Positions 25,248 to 35,025 are shown, numbered from the stretch's first letter. The stretch: 64,000 bases of DNA from Rhizobiaceae bacterium (GCA_014238155.1 JABABQ010000075.1:1-64000); one strand, 5' to 3'. Notes: generated from the letters alone by a model not told the origin. A program made the numbers and translations.

Positions 25248-26195
25248 TCATGCCAGGGATAGCCACAGGGGAATGGTAATCAACGACCCTACCAGCGAGA
25301 TGACAATCGTGCTGCTGGCCAAACCTTCGGCGATCTTGAAGTGGTTGGCGAACAAATATGCGTTTACGCCGGTTGGACAGGATGCCGCCAGTAAAGCGAC
25401 CTTGAACCACAACGGTGGCAAGGGAATAATGGTCGACGCCACGACATAAATGACTGCCGGCATCGCCAGAAGACAAATCGCCGCCAGACTGCAGGCTGCC
25501 AACAGGTTTCCCCTGACGTCATATTTGATCAATCCCATTCCAAGGGACAGAAGCGCCAGAGGCCCTGTGGTGCGGGCCAACAGGTCAATTACGTGACCCG
25601 GAGCCCCACCTATGCCCAATCCTGAAGCCCGCCATAAAAGGCCAACCAAAATACCGATTATGATCGGGTTGACGATCAGATTGCTTGCCAGGTTCCTGGC
25701 AATGGTAAGAAGTTGAATTTTCTCGGTTTCAACACCGTCTGCCCGCACCGCATGTTCCATTAAAAACGTTGAAACCGCCATCATGGTCGGCAGATGAATG
25801 GCCAGAAGAAACAGCAGAATTTGCAGCCCCGGCTGGCCGTAGGCGCGCTCAACGAGTGGGATGCCGAACAACACCAGATTGGAGTATCCAGCCGCAACTC
25901 CGGCAATCACTCCGGCCCGGCTACCGCGTTTGAATACCCAGCGTATCAGCACAATAGCGCCTGCCCAGACGACGGCGATGGCAAAGAAATAGACCAGGAC
26001 AAAAACCCAGGGATTGATCTCGGTAAATTGTGCTGTCGCAATAGACTTCATCAACAGGACCGGAACTGCCACCTTGAACACGAAGTCGGCCAACGCGTCG
26101 CCTGTGGATTCGCTCAAATAGTTCAGTCGGGCGATCAGATAGCCAAGTCCGATGAGGCCAAATGCTGGCAAAACAATGATGAGGATTGAATCCAT
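25248..26195 (-). CDS. AEC-family transporter (auxin efflux carrier fold)
   Basis: 315 residues with about ten hydrophobic helices in two bundles. The family motifs are GLIGLGYLIARLN near the start, NLVLFGIPLVERAYG in the first bundle, and CPTGVNAYLFANHFK in the second. Bacterial AEC proteins move mono- and dicarboxylates (malonate, malate, lactate). It is convergent with the TolC gene, 21 bases apart, with no neighbour that fixes the substrate. Confidence 0.85.
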   Translation of the reverse strand: MDSILIIVLPAFGLIGLGYLIARLNYLSESTGDALADFVFKVAVPVLLMKSIATAQFTEINPWVFVLVYFFAIAVVWAGAIVLIRWVFKRGSRAGVIAGVAAGYSNLVLFGIPLVERAYGQPGLQILLFLLAIHLPTMMAVSTFLMEHAVRADGVETEKIQLLTIARNLASNLIVNPIIIGILVGLLWRASGLGIGGAPGHVIDLLARTTGPLALLSLGMGLIKYDVRGNLLAACSLAAICLLAMPAVIYVVASTIIPLPPLWFKVALLAASCPTGVNAYLFANHFKIAEGLASSTIVISLVGSLITIPLWLSLA

Positions 26196-26285
26196 AGCAC
26201 CGCCTTATCCCTCAGAACCCCATTGAACAATGCCCGGGCTTTATATTCGCTCGACATCGTTGCCCCTGGCTGTCAAAGAGGCGGC

Positions 26286-27176
26286 ATGTTTGCCAGAGCT
26301 GCCCCGATCATATTTGTTTGCCTGTGGGCCACCGGATTCGTTGGGGCACGCATGGGCATGCCCCATTCGGAACCTGGAACATTCCTTTCGCTGCGTTTTG
26401 CGATTGCATTTGTGCTGTTGACACTGATTGTCCTGATCATCCGTGCACCTTGGCCTGGGACATCCAACGGGCTGAAATCAATTGCCATTGGGTTTTTGAT
26501 CCACGGATCTTATCTGGGGCCGGTTTTTTGGGTGATTGATCAAGGGATGCCGGCTGGCGTGACAGCTGTGGTTGTCGGCTTGCAGCCTTTGTTCACCGCA
26601 TTACTGGCAGGCTGGTGGCTCAAAGAAGTGATAACACCGCGGCATTGGGTCGGGCTGATATTGGGCATGGCCGGAGTTTGCCTGGTGCTTTATCCCGGCA
26701 TCGATCTTGCCAATAGCGGGGTCAATGTGGTGACCATATGTGTCTCGTTGATGGGAATGTTATCGGTGACGCTTGGCACGGTCCTGCAGAAGTCGCTGGG
26801 TGCGAAAATTGACCTTCGCTCCGGCACGGCGTTGCAATATCTGGGAGCATTCATCCCGGTATTCATTCTGGCGCTTGTCTCAGAAACCGGGGCCATTGAC
26901 TGGACCGGAGAAATGATCCTGGCAATGACCTGGTCGATTATTGTTCTTTCCCTGTTCGCAATTTTTCTACTTATGTGGCTTATCCGGGAAGGGTCGGTGG
27001 CAAAGGTTTCTTCGTTGTTTTTCCTGGTGCCAGCAGTCGCAGCATTGATGTCCTATGTCCTGTTTGGCGAGACATTCAACGAAGTCCAGCTGGTGGGCAT
27101 GGTATTGTGTGCCGCCGCGGTGGCCCTGGCGGCCACACGTAACCCCGGGAGCCGGCAAATGGCGGTGTCGAAATGA
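26286..27176 (+). CDS. DMT-superfamily transporter (EamA domains)
   Basis: 296 residues with ten membrane helices in two EamA repeats. The ATG at 26286 is preceded by AAAGAGG and starts right before the first helix (FARAAPIIFVCLWATGFVG); upstream in-frame starts add a polar leader and are rejected. WWLKEVITPRHWVGLILGMAGV closes the first repeat and YVLFGETFNEVQLVGM the second. Family members export amino acids or metabolites; the substrate is unknown. Confidence 0.85.
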   Translation: MFARAAPIIFVCLWATGFVGARMGMPHSEPGTFLSLRFAIAFVLLTLIVLIIRAPWPGTSNGLKSIAIGFLIHGSYLGPVFWVIDQGMPAGVTAVVVGLQPLFTALLAGWWLKEVITPRHWVGLILGMAGVCLVLYPGIDLANSGVNVVTICVSLMGMLSVTLGTVLQKSLGAKIDLRSGTALQYLGAFIPVFILALVSETGAIDWTGEMILAMTWSIIVLSLFAIFLLMWLIREGSVAKVSSLFFLVPAVAALMSYVLFGETFNEVQLVGMVLCAAAVALAATRNPGSRQMAVSK

Positions 27177-27222
27177 ACGCGAAAACTCAGACAGTTTCGC
27201 CCAACGTGCTGGAAACTACCTG

Positions 27223-27399
27223 ATGCAGATTGTCATACTCATAGCCTGCTTTGCCGTTGCAATTATCCTCATTCGCGGTTTGTGGAACATGATGCAGGGA
27301 GGTCCGGGCAACACTTCACAAAGACTGATGCGATTGCGCGTCATTGCCCAGGCAATAACCGTTATCATTGTCGTGATTGTGGTCTATCTATCACGCTGA
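27223..27399 (+). CDS. Twin-helix small membrane protein (HIG1 domain)
   Basis: 58 residues: a first helix (IVILIACFAVAIILIRGL), a short polar loop GGPGNTSQRLMRLRVIAQA, and a second helix. The loop and second-helix start match bacterial HIG1-type proteins, common in alphaproteobacteria. Mitochondrial homologues associate with cytochrome oxidase supercomplexes. The gene lies just before the adenosyltransferase gene, a pairing I recall from related genomes but could not check. Confidence 0.75.
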   Translation: MQIVILIACFAVAIILIRGLWNMMQGGPGNTSQRLMRLRVIAQAITVIIVVIVVYLSR

Positions 27400-27578
27400 A
27401 CTTCATGATGCTGGCCCCCCTTTGCATCTTTGCGGACTGGCTTTGAGTGTTGCGCATTTTGCCTTTCAACATGATCCAATTAATCCCATTCATTGGGTGC
27501 AGAATTCAAATAAATTGGCTTTCCTTTTGTGGTCCCGCCTTTAGTGTGCGTTGGCATGTAAGCTAATGGAGATTAGCC

Positions 27579-28157
27579 ATGGTTATTTTGAACAAAATTT
27601 ATACCAAGACAGGTGATGATGGCACGACGGGTCTCGGCACCGGTGAACGTCGCTTGAAATTTGATCTGCGGGTTGAATGCTATGGCACGGTAGATGAAAC
27701 CAATGCGGCTCTGGGCCTTGCCCGGCTACATACCCAGTCAATGCCAGCACTCCATGACATGTTGTTACGCATTCAAAACGACCTGTTTGATCTCGGGGCT
27801 GATCTGGCCACGCCGGAAGGTGACGAAAAACCGGATTATGAGCCGCTGCGTCTGCTGGATACCCAGGTCGAGAGAATTGAGGGGGATATTGATCAGCTAA
27901 ACAAGGATCTTGAACCGTTGCGCAGTTTTATTCTGCCCGGTGGATCTGCTGCGGCAGCCACGCTTCATTTGGCCCGTACAATTGCCCGAAGGGCGGAGCG
28001 GATTATCGTCGAACTGGCAGAAACTCCAGGCGAGCATGTCAATCCTTCCGGCATACGTTACATGAACCGGGTGTCGGATTTCTTGTTTGTTGCCGCCCGC
28101 CATGCAAATAATGGAGGCAAGGATGACATATTGTGGGTGCCGGGTGAAAACCGCTAA
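27579..28157 (+). CDS. PduO-type cob(I)alamin adenosyltransferase
   Basis: 192 residues. It starts NKIYTKTGDDGTTGLGTGER, the ATP-binding signature of the PduO/MMAB family, and carries VDETNAALGLAR, RSFILPGGS, LHLARTIARRAER and YMNRVSDFLFVAAR in order. It converts cob(I)alamin to adenosylcobalamin, cofactor for enzymes such as methylmalonyl-CoA mutase. The rhomboid gene follows 48 bases later. Confidence 0.92.
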   Translation: MVILNKIYTKTGDDGTTGLGTGERRLKFDLRVECYGTVDETNAALGLARLHTQSMPALHDMLLRIQNDLFDLGADLATPEGDEKPDYEPLRLLDTQVERIEGDIDQLNKDLEPLRSFILPGGSAAAATLHLARTIARRAERIIVELAETPGEHVNPSGIRYMNRVSDFLFVAARHANNGGKDDILWVPGENR

Positions 28158-28205
28158 TTCAACGATTGATCCGGAAATCAAAACAGCGATGATAGGGTAG
28201 ACAAG

Positions 28206-28964
28206 ATTTTTATTCCGCTGCACGACGGTAAACCTGTAAGGCATATTCGATTGCAGTGGATGACGATTGCGATCATCGGCCTCAATATTGCGACCTTTGT
28301 GATCTTCAACCTGCTTGGCACGGGCGCGGATCAAGCCAATAACTTTGCCATTCTTGCCTTCGGGCACATTCCTTCGGTTTCAAATGATATTCACAGCCTT
28401 CCAGATGTTTATCAAATCGTCCCGCATGATCTCTATGCACTGACCGCTTTAACCAGCGCGTTCATGCATGCCGATATCTGGCATCTGGGGGGGAATATGC
28501 TGTTTGTCTGGGTATTTGGCGACAATGTTGAAGACGCGCTGGGGCACATCAAATTCCTCATCTTTTACCTCGCTTGCGCATTCGCGGCAGCCTGGTTTCA
28601 TGCATTTGTATTTCCAATGTCTGATGCCCCGTTGGTGGGGGCTTCCGGTGCAGCGGCGGGTATAGTTGCGGCATATTTGATGCTGCACCCGAAAATGAAG
28701 ATATGGGTTCTGTTTTTGTCAAAGATTCCCCTGCGGCTGTCTGCCATGTGGCTTCTGGGCGGATGGGTTGTGTTTCAACTGATCATGTTTCTGGTAGATT
28801 CAGAAGAAAAGATCAGCTGGGCAGCCCATGTCGGTGGGATTATTGCAGGCGTAGTTCTGGTCGGCCTCATGAAACGCCGGAATGTCAGTCTTTTTGATCG
28901 CGAAATACAGCCACCAAACGCGGTTGAGGTAGATGGCAAGGAAACCATTCATTGGGGTCGTTGA
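28206..28964 (+). CDS. Rhomboid-family intramembrane serine protease, apparent ATT start
   Basis: About 252 residues with six or seven membrane helices. The catalytic Ser is in VGASGAAAG and the His in AHVGGIIAG; the family motif HADIWHLGGNMLF is present. Homologues begin with FIPLHD-x(4)-RHI, and exactly this (FIPLHDGKPVRHIRLQW) is coded from 28209. The frame has a stop at 28167 and no ATG, GTG or TTG before 28251, so translation of the conserved N-terminus would need the ATT at 28206. Otherwise the start is TTG 28251 or ATG 28260, losing about 15 conserved residues. Confidence 0.85.
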   Translation: MFIPLHDGKPVRHIRLQWMTIAIIGLNIATFVIFNLLGTGADQANNFAILAFGHIPSVSNDIHSLPDVYQIVPHDLYALTALTSAFMHADIWHLGGNMLFVWVFGDNVEDALGHIKFLIFYLACAFAAAWFHAFVFPMSDAPLVGASGAAAGIVAAYLMLHPKMKIWVLFLSKIPLRLSAMWLLGGWVVFQLIMFLVDSEEKISWAAHVGGIIAGVVLVGLMKRRNVSLFDREIQPPNAVEVDGKETIHWGR

Positions 28965-29162
28965 ATGCTGGTGGGTCAGAAACTGTTTGACGTCGGGCAT
29001 AGATTTTGCTTGTTACCGAAATTGAAGCCGGGTCTTTGCGGTGGCCCCAATTTCCGTCAGAAATCTGGCTTTGCGTGTCGCCAAAGAACAAGTGTAATTT
29101 ACCGCAATACGCCACTTAATTCCCAATAGTCCCCAAGACTTTAGACAATAAAGGTCTGCACC

Positions 29163-29912
29163 ATGAAAATTATTGTGCCCGTCAAACGGGTGGTTGATTA
29201 CAACGTAAAAATCCGCGTTAAAAGCGATGGATCAGGCGTTGAACTGGCCAACGTCAAGATGTCGATGAATCCTTTCGATGAAATTGCGATTGAGGAAGCG
29301 TTGCGGTTGCGTGAAGCAGGCAAGGCCGATGAAGTCATTGCTGTTTCAATTGGACCACAGCAGTCCCAGGAAACCATTCGCACAGCACTGGCCATGGGTG
29401 CTGACAGAGGAATCCTGGTCAAAAATGACGATCTGGTCGAACCTCTTGCCGTGGCCAAGATTCTCAAGGGCATTGTTGACGAAGAGCAGCCTGGTCTGGT
29501 GATTTTGGGCAAACAGGCAATTGATGATGATGCCAATCAGACTGGACAGATGCTTTCAGCTTTGTTGGGTTGGGCGCAGGCGACCTTTGCTTCCAAACTG
29601 GAGATTGAAGGTGACACTGCCAACGTGACCCGCGAAGTTGATGGCGGTCTCCAGACCATCAAGGTAAAAATGCCCTTGATCATGACAACAGACCTTCGCT
29701 TGAACGAACCGCGCTATGCGTCACTTCCAAACATCATGAAAGCTAAAAAGAAGCCGATGGATGAAAAAACTCCGGCCGATTACGGAGTTGATGCAACACC
29801 TCGCCTGACCATTGTCACCACCGAGGAACCGCCTCAGCGTCAAGCCGGGGTGATTGTTAGCGATGTTGCAGAACTCGTTGATAAACTGAAAAACGAAGCC
29901 GGTGTGCTCTAA
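29163..29912 (+). CDS. etfB: Electron transfer flavoprotein beta subunit
   Basis: 249 residues. It starts [20 protein letters not shown] and contains [32 protein letters not shown] and the ETF-beta signature around [15 protein letters not shown]. It forms the heterodimer with EtfA, passing electrons from acyl-CoA dehydrogenases to ETF:ubiquinone oxidoreductase. EtfA follows 11 bases downstream. The upstream 198-base gap should hold the operon promoter. Confidence 0.96.
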   Translation: MKIIVPVKRVVDYNVKIRVKSDGSGVELANVKMSMNPFDEIAIEEALRLREAGKADEVIAVSIGPQQSQETIRTALAMGADRGILVKNDDLVEPLAVAKILKGIVDEEQPGLVILGKQAIDDDANQTGQMLSALLGWAQATFASKLEIEGDTANVTREVDGGLQTIKVKMPLIMTTDLRLNEPRYASLPNIMKAKKKPMDEKTPADYGVDATPRLTIVTTEEPPQRQAGVIVSDVAELVDKLKNEAGVL

Positions 29913-29923
29913 GGATTAAGATA

Positions 29924-30853
29924 ATGACCATTCTTTTGATTGCTGAACACGACAACGAAACACTCTCCGATCAGACCCACAAGGCGATGACTGCAGCGTC
30001 GGATATCGGCGGTGACGTTCATGTACTCGTTGCCGGTAACTCTTGCGCAGGTGTGGCTGATGCTGCTGCAAAACTTGACGGTGCTGCAAAAGTGCTGCTT
30101 TGCGAAGCGGATTATCTGACCAATCGTCTGGCAGAACCAATGGCTGCGCTGATCAGCGGCATGGCTGGTGACTACGACAGCATCGTTGCCGCTGCCACCA
30201 CCGACGGCAAGAATATCATGCCTCGCGTTGCAGCTCTGCTCGACGTCATGCAGATATCTGAAATTACCACCGTTAAATCTGCCGACACATTCGAACGTCC
30301 GATTTATGCCGGTAATGCGATCCAGACCGTCCAATCAACAGATTCGATCAAAGTCATCACCGTGCGTACGGCCGGCTTTGGCGCGGTTGGCGAGGGCGGC
30401 TCAGCTGCCGTCGACAAAATTGATGCTGCTGCAAATCCCGGCCTGTCGGAGTTTGTCGGCGCTGCCCTTTCCGGCGGTGACCGTCCGGAGCTGACATCTG
30501 CCAAGATCATCATTTCCGGTGGTCGTGCCCTGGGATCTTCAGAAAAATTCCAGGAAGTGATCGTGCCAGTTGCCGACAAACTTGGAGCTGCAATTGGGGC
30601 TTCGCGTGCCGCTGTTGATGCCGGATATGCTCCCAACGACTGGCAAGTCGGCCAGACCGGTAAAGTTGTCGCTCCCGATCTGTATATCGCTTGCGGCATT
30701 TCAGGTGCAATTCAGCACTTGGCAGGTATGAAGGACTCCAAAGTAATCGTTGCCATCAACAAGGATGACGAAGCACCTATTTTCCAGGTTGCCGACTATG
30801 GTCTGGTTGCAGATCTATTTGAGGTTCTGCCGGAACTGGAAAAAGCGCTCTGA
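29924..30853 (+). CDS. etfA: Electron transfer flavoprotein alpha subunit
   Basis: 309 residues. The C-terminal FAD-binding domain is evident: ISGGRALGSSEKF, GASRAAVDAGYAPNDWQVGQTGK, LYIACGISGAIQHLAGM and INKDDEAPIFQVADYGLV. This is the standard ETF-alpha order. Its stop is followed by a strong terminator. Confidence 0.96.
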   Translation: MTILLIAEHDNETLSDQTHKAMTAASDIGGDVHVLVAGNSCAGVADAAAKLDGAAKVLLCEADYLTNRLAEPMAALISGMAGDYDSIVAAATTDGKNIMPRVAALLDVMQISEITTVKSADTFERPIYAGNAIQTVQSTDSIKVITVRTAGFGAVGEGGSAAVDKIDAAANPGLSEFVGAALSGGDRPELTSAKIIISGGRALGSSEKFQEVIVPVADKLGAAIGASRAAVDAGYAPNDWQVGQTGKVVAPDLYIACGISGAIQHLAGMKDSKVIVAINKDDEAPIFQVADYGLVADLFEVLPELEKAL

Positions 30854-30876
30854 CCCCACGACAATTAAAATTATCG

Positions 30877-30917
30877 ATGGGCCGGGCAAGCAAGTGCTTT
30901 CCCGGCCCATTTTTTTG
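30877..30917 (+). terminator. Rho-independent terminator after etfBA
   Basis: Inverted repeat ATGGGCCGGG / CCCGGCCCAT with a 14-base loop, followed directly by seven T residues. It lies 24 bases after the etfA stop and 40 bases before the next start codon, so the dehydrogenase gene probably has its own promoter or depends on read-through. Confidence 0.88.
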
Positions 30918-30953
30918 CGCTACTTCACCTGCAAACAGTCTGGAGTCTGAATT

Positions 30954-31823
30954 ATGAAAACCATCGGTATTATCGGCGCGGGTCAAATGGGCGGTGGCAT
31001 CGCCCATGTATGTGCATTGGCTGGTCTGGACGTTTTGCTTCATGACATCAGCGCAGAGGCAGTCGAATCCGGGCTTGCAACGATTTCCGGCAATCTTGCT
31101 CGCCAGGTGACATCTGGAAAAATTTCTGACAAAGCGCGTCACGCAGCCCTGAAACGTTTGGCACCTGCTATCGAGGCTGAAGCATTGGGTGTGGCAGACA
31201 TGGTGATTGAGGCTGCGACTGAAAACGAAAAGATCAAACAGTCGATCTACAAGGCTATTTGCCCGGTCCTGTCACCAACAGCCATTCTGGCAACCAACAC
31301 GTCGTCGATTTCCATTACCCGCCTCGCTTCGGCGACCGACCGTCCCGAAAAATTCCTCGGCGTCCACTTCATGAATCCGGTCCCCGTGATGCAACTGGTT
31401 GAGCTGGTTCGAGGCATTGCAACCGATGATGCAACTTTCCAGGCAGCAAAAGCTCTGGTTGATATTCTCGGCAAGGAAGCCTCTGTCTCGGAAGATTTTC
31501 CAGCTTTCATCGTCAATCGCGTCCTGATTCCCATGATCAATGAAGCGATCTATGTGCTTTATGAAGGTGTCGGCACCGTATCCGGCATCGATATGGCGAT
31601 GAAGCTTGGTGCCAATCATCCGATGGGTCCACTGGCCCTGGCTGATTTTATCGGTTTGGATACCTGTCTTGCCATTATGCAGGTGTTGCACGACGGACTG
31701 GCTGATACAAAATACCGTCCTTGTCCGTTGCTGGTCAAATATGTCGAAGCCGGGTGGCTTGGACGTAAATCCGGCAAAGGGTTTTATGATTATTCCGGTG
31801 AAGAGCCGGTACCCACCCGATAG
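30954..31823 (+). CDS. hbd: 3-hydroxybutyryl-CoA dehydrogenase
   Basis: 289 residues. The NAD-binding Rossmann motif is [18 protein letters not shown], the catalytic region includes [13 protein letters not shown] (His/Asn), and the C-terminal domain has [18 protein letters not shown] and [20 protein letters not shown]. It is the short single-function form that oxidises (S)-3-hydroxybutyryl-CoA. Placement after etfBA is common in alphaproteobacteria and fits short-chain acyl-CoA metabolism. Confidence 0.93.
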   Translation: MKTIGIIGAGQMGGGIAHVCALAGLDVLLHDISAEAVESGLATISGNLARQVTSGKISDKARHAALKRLAPAIEAEALGVADMVIEAATENEKIKQSIYKAICPVLSPTAILATNTSSISITRLASATDRPEKFLGVHFMNPVPVMQLVELVRGIATDDATFQAAKALVDILGKEASVSEDFPAFIVNRVLIPMINEAIYVLYEGVGTVSGIDMAMKLGANHPMGPLALADFIGLDTCLAIMQVLHDGLADTKYRPCPLLVKYVEAGWLGRKSGKGFYDYSGEEPVPTR

Positions 31824-31871
31824 TCATCATCATCGGCGTATCGTCAGATCACGTGGTCAGATCAGCTGTAT

Positions 31872-32672
31872 TTATTCAAAACTGCAGCTGACTGAGCCAA
31901 AGCCGCCAAAATCTGCCTCGATCAACGATCCTGCAGGGGCTTCGATCGGGCGAATGAAAGAGCCCGACAAGACAATTTCACCGGCTTTGATACCATCGCC
32001 ATATATTGCCAGTCGATTGGCCAGCCATGCTATTCCGAGCGCCGGGTCGTTCAACACGCCAGCCCCGAGCCCGGTTTCCTCGACTTCGCCATTGCAGCAG
32101 ACTATCGCGCCAATCCACCTCATATCTACCTGTCGGGGGTCGAGTTTGGTGTCGCCCAAGACGATGCCACCATTTGCTGCATTGTCAGAAATTGTATCGC
32201 AGATATTGCGGGTCTTGCCGGTTTCAGGATCTACCCGCAAAATTCGCGTATCAAGAATTTCCAAAGATGGGGACACATAATCGGTTGCTTCCAGGACTTG
32301 TTTGGCCGTGACATCTGGTCCGGACAGGTCGGACTTCATCACGAAAGCCACTTCTGCCTCAATGCGAGGTTGAATAAACCGACCAGCGGGAATTTTTGCT
32401 CCATTGGCAAATAGCATATTGTCCAGCAGAACCCCTGAATCCGGAATATCGATGTTGAGTGCCGCCTGCATCGCCTTCGACGTCAGACCAATTTTCCAGC
32501 CGATCACGTGGCGACCACTGGTCTTGTGGTGATCAATCAGTGCTGATTGCACCTGATACGCATCATCCATGACCATGTTCGGATGGGCGGTTGACAGTAA
32601 CCCGGTCTGTTTGCCTGACTGTTGTGCATCAAACAGTTTTCGAGCGGCAGATTTGATGTCTTCAGGTGTCAT
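31872..32672 (-). CDS. hpaH: 2-oxo-hept-4-ene-1,7-dioate hydratase (HpaH) family
   Basis: 266 residues from the ATG at 32672 (start MTPEDIKSAARKLFDAQQ, GAGA upstream), matching HpaH length; a longer upstream frame has no ribosome site. Family motifs are GWKIGLTSKAMQ, GVLLDNMLF, FIQPRIEAEVAFVM and DTISDNAANGGIVLG. HpaH hydrates the 2-oxodiene acid of homoprotocatechuate meta-cleavage. The other hpa genes are not here, so it may serve a different aromatic or 2-oxo-acid route. Confidence 0.85.
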   Translation of the reverse strand: MTPEDIKSAARKLFDAQQSGKQTGLLSTAHPNMVMDDAYQVQSALIDHHKTSGRHVIGWKIGLTSKAMQAALNIDIPDSGVLLDNMLFANGAKIPAGRFIQPRIEAEVAFVMKSDLSGPDVTAKQVLEATDYVSPSLEILDTRILRVDPETGKTRNICDTISDNAANGGIVLGDTKLDPRQVDMRWIGAIVCCNGEVEETGLGAGVLNDPALGIAWLANRLAIYGDGIKAGEIVLSGSFIRPIEAPAGSLIEADFGGFGSVSCSFE

Positions 32673-32843
32673 GATGATCTCTTGGCCTGTTCGGGTTCCA
32701 CCCTCTATAGCGGCATTGACTATACTGCGCATCTGGCAAGTTGTAACAATGCTCAAATTGGTGCCGATAGCTGTGGCCATATGGGTAATTTTGGTTCAAA
32801 CAGCCTGCTATTCTATCTAGCGAATTCCACAGCAGGCGGATCT

Positions 32844-33602
32844 ATGATGACAACTGAAAATTCCGAGCTGATTTCGCAATTGCTACCGGTTGCCCAGAGC
32901 GCCGGTGAAGCGATTATGGAAGTCTATCGGGGAGGTATACAGACAACCGAAAAATCTGATGGATCGCCGGTCACTCAAGCCGATCAGTGCGCCGAGAATA
33001 TTGTTCTGCGAGGGCTGAAGGATGTGGCTTCTGACATCGTTGTGATTTCTGAAGAGAACGCCGACAGCCATAAAATAGAGCCACCATCGCAATTTTTTCT
33101 GGTTGACCCGCTGGACGGTACCAGGGAATTCATCAAGGCTGATGGCAGGGGTGCCTTTACTGTAAATATAGCATTGATTGAAAACCGTGTGCCGGTCGCT
33201 GGTATCATTTATGCACCGGCACTGAATGAACTCTATTGGGGTGTGGTTGGTCATGGGGCTTTCATGAACGGAAAACAGATTGCCACGCGCGGGCCTCAAA
33301 ATTCATCAATGGTTGCACTGGCCAGCCGCTCGCATCGCGATGAACAGACCAATCGCTGGATTGCCGACAATGATATTTCAGAAACGGTCTCCATCGGATC
33401 GTCATTGAAATTTTGCCTGATTGCCCGGGGAGAGGCTGATATCTATCCCAGATTTGGCCCGACGATGGAATGGGACACGGCAGCCGGCCATGCAATCCTG
33501 TGCGCGGCCGGTGGACAGGTCGAACATCCAGATGGACAGGTTTTCAACTACGGCAAGCCGAATTATCGAAATGGAGCGTTTATTGCCAAAGGCTTTTTAT
33601 AG
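32844..33602 (+). CDS. cysQ: 3'(2'),5'-bisphosphate nucleotidase CysQ
   Basis: 252 residues from ATG 32844 with GGCGGA upstream; the frame is open further back but without a ribosome site. The inositol-monophosphatase-fold motifs are SEENADSHK (Glu), FFLVDPLDGTREFI (DPLDGT) and GPTMEWDTAAGHAIL. The FIK after DPLDGT-RE is characteristic of CysQ, which removes PAP formed in sulfate assimilation. It runs convergent with a small unknown gene, overlapping by 6 bases. Confidence 0.9.
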   Translation: MMTTENSELISQLLPVAQSAGEAIMEVYRGGIQTTEKSDGSPVTQADQCAENIVLRGLKDVASDIVVISEENADSHKIEPPSQFFLVDPLDGTREFIKADGRGAFTVNIALIENRVPVAGIIYAPALNELYWGVVGHGAFMNGKQIATRGPQNSSMVALASRSHRDEQTNRWIADNDISETVSIGSSLKFCLIARGEADIYPRFGPTMEWDTAAGHAILCAAGGQVEHPDGQVFNYGKPNYRNGAFIAKGFL

Positions 33603-33830
33603 GGGAACTTCGCGGCCATAGGCGACCAGTCGACGATTGAGTTCCCAGGCTTGAGAATCGCCACAATCCAAAGCGAATATGAATGCCTGTGTCAGATAAA
33701 AGCATGTTGCTTCGACGTCCTGCACTTCCTCACATTGATCTGCAACCTGTGCATACAATGAAACCAGCGCTTGATAATCGTCTGTCTCGTGGGCTTGCAG
33801 CATTTGCGCGTTCAGATCTTCCATCGCCAC
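33597..33830 (-). CDS. Small helical protein of unknown function
   Basis: 77 residues, probably all alpha-helical and TPR-like: ETDDYQALVSLYAQVADQ, then ATCFYLTQAFIFALDCG and ELNRRLVAYGREVPL at the end. Short proteins of this shape (activity line plus age/volume line, ending VAxGRE) occur in alphaproteobacteria, but I know no function. It ends inside cysQ and lies 31 bases downstream of the Rieske oxygenase stop, so it may be the last gene of that transcript. Confidence 0.6.
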   Translation of the reverse strand: MAMEDLNAQMLQAHETDDYQALVSLYAQVADQCEEVQDVEATCFYLTQAFIFALDCGDSQAWELNRRLVAYGREVPL

Positions 33831-33861
33831 ATACTCCCCTCACTGTGAACGGCTTTAAACC

Positions 33862-35025
33862 TCAGTCACCAGTCGATGCGGCAGACATCTGCGTCGCGAC
33901 CCAATGATGGAAATTATGCGTTGGACTGTCCATGGCCGGTGAAAACTTGCCGCCGTCAAAAAACTGCCCGTGGCGCCCCCTTTGCATGCCTTCCACAACG
34001 AAGATATCCTCCTCGAATACTTCTTTCCACAATTTCGAGTTGGCCAGTTTCAAGACCTCTCCATGTTCCATATCGCGTGCAGTCGATGGATAGTAAAGTT
34101 CAATATGCTCAGTGGTTTGATCAATAGAGACTGGGTCCAGAATGATTGCAAAAGCATGGTCCCTGTGCACGCCAAACAAAACATTTGGATAAAGAGCGAT
34201 ATATTCTGCACCCTCATCCCACTTGTCCGATAGATTTTCAAAGTCGGGAAATTTAACTCCCATTTCACCTTCCAGTTGACGGTAGACCAGTGTTCCCTGG
34301 CCCGAATAAGCTAATGGTAATTCGATATGATAGTGATCTTCCAGACGCGAATAGGTGTTCAACCCCGGGTGAATCCATGGCAGATGATAGCTTTCGCAAA
34401 AATTCTCCACCGCAAGTTTCCAGTTGGATTTGATATTCAGTGCAAATGACGAGGCTGCACCGCCTGCATATATTGGCTGGTCAAACTCTTTCCAGCGGTC
34501 AAGAAGATCACTGGCATAATCGGTGAATTCGGGTGCGGTTCCAGAAACATTGACAAAAATCACGTCGCGCCAAACATGAGCCCGCACGCGTATCAGACCC
34601 AGTTCTTCGCGTTTGATGTCTTCATGGGTGTTGTGACCCGGCCCCCCTACATGGGGTGTCGACTTCAAATCGCCATTCAGCGCATAGCACCAGCTATGAT
34701 AGGGACAGCGGATTGCTCCGGTGATGTTCTTTGGTTGTTCCACCAAAATCATGCCGCGATGGCGACAGGTATTCTGAAACACGCCAACTGAGCCGTCCTT
34801 GTCGCGAACGATCAGCAAAGGCATGCCAAGAAAATCTACCGGCTTTGCATCCCCCGGCTCGGGTATGTCCTTGCCAAATCCAATTCCCGACCAGTTGTTA
34901 AACAGCACTTGCTGTTTCTCTTTTTGAAATATTTCTTCCGAGACATAGTGTGCGTTGGGCAAACCCTTTGCCCGGTTTACCGGAGCCAGGACATTGTCCA
35001 GGTTTGTTTGATCAGATGCCAACAT
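33862..35025 (-). CDS. Rieske non-haem iron oxygenase, alpha subunit
   Basis: About 387 residues from an ATG at 35025 (MLASDQTNLDNV). The Rieske centre is CRHRGMILVE..CPYHSWCY (C-x-H, C-x2-H). The mononuclear iron site follows from ENFCESYHLPWIHPG plus a later Asp. The overall form resembles glycine-betaine, carnitine or choline monooxygenase alpha subunits more than ring-hydroxylating dioxygenases, but the substrate is not settled. No reductase gene is adjacent. A LysR gene sits just upstream on the same strand. Confidence 0.82.
   Translation of the reverse strand: MLASDQTNLDNVLAPVNRAKGLPNAHYVSEEIFQKEKQQVLFNNWSGIGFGKDIPEPGDAKPVDFLGMPLLIVRDKDGSVGVFQNTCRHRGMILVEQPKNITGAIRCPYHSWCYALNGDLKSTPHVGGPGHNTHEDIKREELGLIRVRAHVWRDVIFVNVSGTAPEFTDYASDLLDRWKEFDQPIYAGGAASSFALNIKSNWKLAVENFCESYHLPWIHPGLNTYSRLEDHYHIELPLAYSGQGTLVYRQLEGEMGVKFPDFENLSDKWDEGAEYIALYPNVLFGVHRDHAFAIILDPVSIDQTTEHIELYYPSTARDMEHGEVLKLANSKLWKEVFEEDIFVVEGMQRGRHGQFFDGGKFSPAMDSPTHNFHHWVATQMSAASTGD

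Noticed and set aside
32622-32843. Long N-terminal extension of CysQ
   Set aside because: It overlaps the hpaH start region antisense, has no family similarity, and the ATG at 32844 has GGCGGA upstream.
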